Of a stretch of DNA of 58,147 nucleotides, positions 56,234-58,147 are shown piece after piece. Origin of the DNA: Propionivibrio sp. (GTDB lineage Bacteria > Pseudomonadota > Gammaproteobacteria > Burkholderiales > Rhodocyclaceae); NCBI RefSeq assembly GCF_016790145.1, contig NZ_JAEUOI010000127.1:1-58147 (forward strand). Direction: 5' to 3'. Under the pieces are notes generated by a model, which saw nothing but the letters and a program-made list of their open reading frames with translations, had not been told where the DNA came from and ran no database searches. Made by a program: the position numbers and the translations under genes. Numbering within the stretch: the stretch's first letter is position 1; each line of letters begins with the position of its first letter.

Positions 56234-57423
56234 CAGCGCCTGGCAAGCAGTCCGGCAATATGCCCGATGAGCGCTCTGGCCAACTCGAGCTTGGGGCCGG
56301 GCGGCAACGGAGTTTCGCCGTCATCGTCGAACAGGGTCAGCACGGTGTCGTCGCCGCCAAAGCCGTGTTGAACCAGGTTGCCGACGATCAGCGGGATTTT
56401 CTTCGCGGTGCGCTTTTTCTGGGCATAGTCGTCCAGGTTCCGGCTTTCGGCGGCAAAACCTACGCATAACGGGGGGACCGGCAGGGCAGCAACGTCAGCC
56501 AGGATGTCGGGATTCTGGACCAGCTCAATCGGTGTCGCGCTAGCTCCATCCTTCTTGATCTTGTGTTCGCTGGAAAGTTTCGGGCGATAGTCGGCAACTG
56601 CTGCAACACCGATGAACACGTCCTGTGCGGCGGCGCACTGCATGACGGCGGCGTGCATTTCGCGGGCGCTGGTCACGTTAATGCGCTTGACTCCGCTCGG
56701 TGTGGTCTGGCTGACCGGGCCACTGACGAGCGTGACTTCAGCGCCGGCTTCGTGCGCGGCACGAGCCAGGGCAAAGCCCATCTTGCCGCTCGACAGATTG
56801 GTGATTCCGCGCACCGGGTCGATGGCCTCGAAGGTCGGTCCGGCGGTCAACAGCACCTTTTTTCCAGCAAGCAATCTGGGCTGGAAGTGAGCGATCAGTT
56901 CGGTGAGGATTTCTACCGGTTCGAGCATGCGTCCGAGGCCGTTTTCGCCACAGGCCTGCTCACCGCAGGCGGGGCCGAGAATGGCGATGCCATCATTGCG
57001 CAGGGTGGCGATATTGCGTTGCGTAGCCGCGTTTTCCCACATCTGGCGGTTCATCGCCGGAGCCACCAGCAAGGGACAGTCGCGTGCCAGGATGAGCGTG
57101 CTCAGCAGATCGTCGGCCAGACCGTGGGCGACCTTGGCCAGGAAATCAGCCGAGGCCGGGGCGATCAGCAGCACGTCGGCGGCACGCGAAAGGTCGATAT
57201 GCGCCATGTTATTGGCGACACGCGGATCCCATTGGTTGGTAAACACCGGGTTGCCGGACAGCGCCTGGAAGGTGACCGGGGTGATGAAGTGGGTCGCCGC
57301 CTCGGTCATTGCAACCTGCACGGTGGCACCCTGCTTGATCAGCAGGCGGACCAGTTCGGCGGCCTTGTAGGCGGCAATGCCGCCGCTGACGCCGAGCACA
57401 ATGTGTTTTCCCGTCAATTCCAT
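56233..57423 (-). CDS. coaBC: Phosphopantothenoylcysteine decarboxylase / phosphopantothenate-cysteine ligase
   Basis: A 396-residue bifunctional enzyme of coenzyme A synthesis. The N-terminal flavoprotein CoaC starts with KHIVLGVSGGIAAYKAAELV and has the active-site His in NMAHIDLSRAADVLLIAPAS and the PAMNRQMWENAATQRN motif with LGPACGEQACGENGLGRM. The C-terminal CoaB ligase has LTAGPTFEAIDPVRGITNLS and the CTP-binding part through PKLSSEHKIKKDG and VGFAAES. It is divergent from radC. Confidence 0.97.
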   Translation of the reverse strand: MELTGKHIVLGVSGGIAAYKAAELVRLLIKQGATVQVAMTEAATHFITPVTFQALSGNPVFTNQWDPRVANNMAHIDLSRAADVLLIAPASADFLAKVAHGLADDLLSTLILARDCPLLVAPAMNRQMWENAATQRNIATLRNDGIAILGPACGEQACGENGLGRMLEPVEILTELIAHFQPRLLAGKKVLLTAGPTFEAIDPVRGITNLSSGKMGFALARAAHEAGAEVTLVSGPVSQTTPSGVKRINVTSAREMHAAVMQCAAAQDVFIGVAAVADYRPKLSSEHKIKKDGASATPIELVQNPDILADVAALPVPPLCVGFAAESRNLDDYAQKKRTAKKIPLIVGNLVQHGFGGDDTVLTLFDDDGETPLPPGPKLELARALIGHIAGLLARR

Positions 57424-57443
57424 GCGAATGACCCGATAAGCTT

Positions 57444-57473
57444 GGTTAGAATGTCAGATGGAACATTCTAACC
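57444..57473. promoter_or_regulatory. Perfect 11-base inverted repeat in the coaBC/radC divergent promoter region
   Basis: GGTTAGAATGT and ACATTCTAACC flank an 8-base spacer in the 61-base gap between two divergent genes. Each arm contains TAGAAT, a -10-like hexamer pointing toward one of the two genes, 33 bases from the radC ATG and about 45 from the coaBC ATG. It may be a pair of overlapping promoters or an operator. Confidence 0.55.
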
Positions 57474-57484
57474 GAGATTGCAGC

Positions 57485-58147
57485 ATGGCAATTACCGACT
57501 GGCCTGAGGATGAGCGTCCGCGCGAACGCTTGCTGGCGCAAGGTGCCGCTGCGCTGTCCGACGCAGAACTGCTGGCAATCTTTCTGCGCGTTGGCGTCAG
57601 GGGAAAAAGCGCAGTCGACCTGGCTCGCGAGTTGATCCGGCATTTTGGCAGCCTAAATCACCTGTTTGCCGCGACGCAGGGCGAGTTTTCGCTGATTCCC
57701 GGCATGGGGCCGGCCAAGTACGCCCAGTTGCAGGCTGTTCTGGAGATGTCGCGCCGGGCGCTGGGCGAGGAATTGAAGCAGGGCAACGCCTTTTCGACGC
57801 CGGGTTCGGTGCGTGACTATCTGCGCTTGCATCTGGCCGGTCTCAAGCATGAAGTGTTCTTTGCCCTCTGGCTGGATTCACAAAACCGCCTGATTGCTTC
57901 CGAAGAGCTGTTTCGCGGTACGCTGACGCAGACCAGTGTCTATCCCCGGGAAGTGGTCAAGAAGGCCATGTTGCATAATGCGGCGGCCGTCGTTCTGGCA
58001 CACAACCATCCTTCCGGTGTTTCCGAGCCTTCGAGCGCTGACCAGCTGCTCACCCGGGAACTCAAGCAGGCACTGGCTTTGGTCGATGTTCGGGTGCTCG
58101 ATCACTTCATTGTGGCCGGGACGTCACAGCCCTTGTCGTTCGCCGAA
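57485..58147 (+). CDS. radC: RadC/JAB-domain protein, cut by the window edge
   Basis: A partial gene of 221 codons that runs off the right end. [20 protein letters not shown] opens the N-terminal helix-hairpin-helix part; [20 protein letters not shown] and [20 protein letters not shown] follow. The C-terminal MPN/JAB domain has [20 protein letters not shown], with the zinc-binding His-x-His and Asp. Despite its name the family's role in DNA repair is not proven. By the usual length of about 224 residues only a few codons are missing. Confidence 0.95.
   Translation, partial: MAITDWPEDERPRERLLAQGAAALSDAELLAIFLRVGVRGKSAVDLARELIRHFGSLNHLFAATQGEFSLIPGMGPAKYAQLQAVLEMSRRALGEELKQGNAFSTPGSVRDYLRLHLAGLKHEVFFALWLDSQNRLIASEELFRGTLTQTSVYPREVVKKAMLHNAAAVVLAHNHPSGVSEPSSADQLLTRELKQALALVDVRVLDHFIVAGTSQPLSFAE

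Overview
The window looks like the chromosome of a high-GC betaproteobacterium, most likely of the Rhodocyclales (Accumulibacter/Propionivibrio/Dechloromonas type). This is inferred from protein style and gene neighbourhoods (uvrA-MFS-ssb, clpS-clpA, coaBC-dut, radC, separate aceA and aceB); no database search was possible. About 50 genes are supported, one tRNA, several terminators and a few repeats. There is no rRNA operon, CRISPR array or intact insertion sequence.

Positions 1-26,240 form a large surface-polysaccharide locus. A tightly coupled + strand block (12-12,543) carries glycosyltransferases, a flippase, a short OPX export protein with an outer-membrane barrel partner, CDP-glucose synthesis (rfbF, rfbG), an aldo/keto reductase and a GMC oxidoreductase; most junctions are ATGA stop/start overlaps. 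A scar follows, holding a decayed IS630-type transposase end and the C-terminal stub of a GT2 gene, then an SGNH hydrolase. A - strand trio (family 2 glycosyltransferase, SDR-like protein, initiating sugar transferase) and a + strand trio (NDP-sugar epimerase, small EamA transporter, methyltransferase) flank a 630-base divergent gap. The locus ends with - strand sugar-nucleotide genes: manC and a phosphohexomutase (GDP-mannose), ugd (UDP-glucuronate), and rfbC and rfbA (dTDP-4-keto-6-deoxy sugars; rfbB and rfbD are not here). Polymerase and chain-length genes are not visible, so the locus continues to the left or is split.

A tRNA-Ala (CGC) at 26,315-26,390 marks the change to housekeeping genes: a secreted protein of unknown function, an HU-type protein, uvrA, an MFS transporter, ssb, then a central-carbon region. 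The carbon region has a class III fructose-1,6-bisphosphatase, alanine dehydrogenase, a biotin-dependent carboxyltransferase operon resembling methylmalonyl-CoA:pyruvate transcarboxylase (12S-like subunit, a 71-aa protein, and a 5S-1.3S fusion), a Kup potassium transporter, malate synthase and isocitrate lyase with a LysR regulator between them, threonine aldolase and an RraA-family protein. Together these suggest carbon flow among pyruvate, oxaloacetate, propionyl-CoA, glyoxylate and sugars, typical of an organism living on organic acids.

The right end carries protein quality control (clpA, clpS, a cold-shock protein, a BepA-like protease), tusA, a pabB-pabC fusion, a YjbQ-family gene, dut, a 64-aa membrane protein, coaBC and a radC cut by the window edge. 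The observations most worth checking are the transcarboxylase-like operon with its small middle gene, a shared palindrome upstream of both glyoxylate-shunt genes, the class III FBPase, the CDP-sugar/AKR/GMC cassette, and a perfect 11-bp inverted repeat between coaBC and radC.
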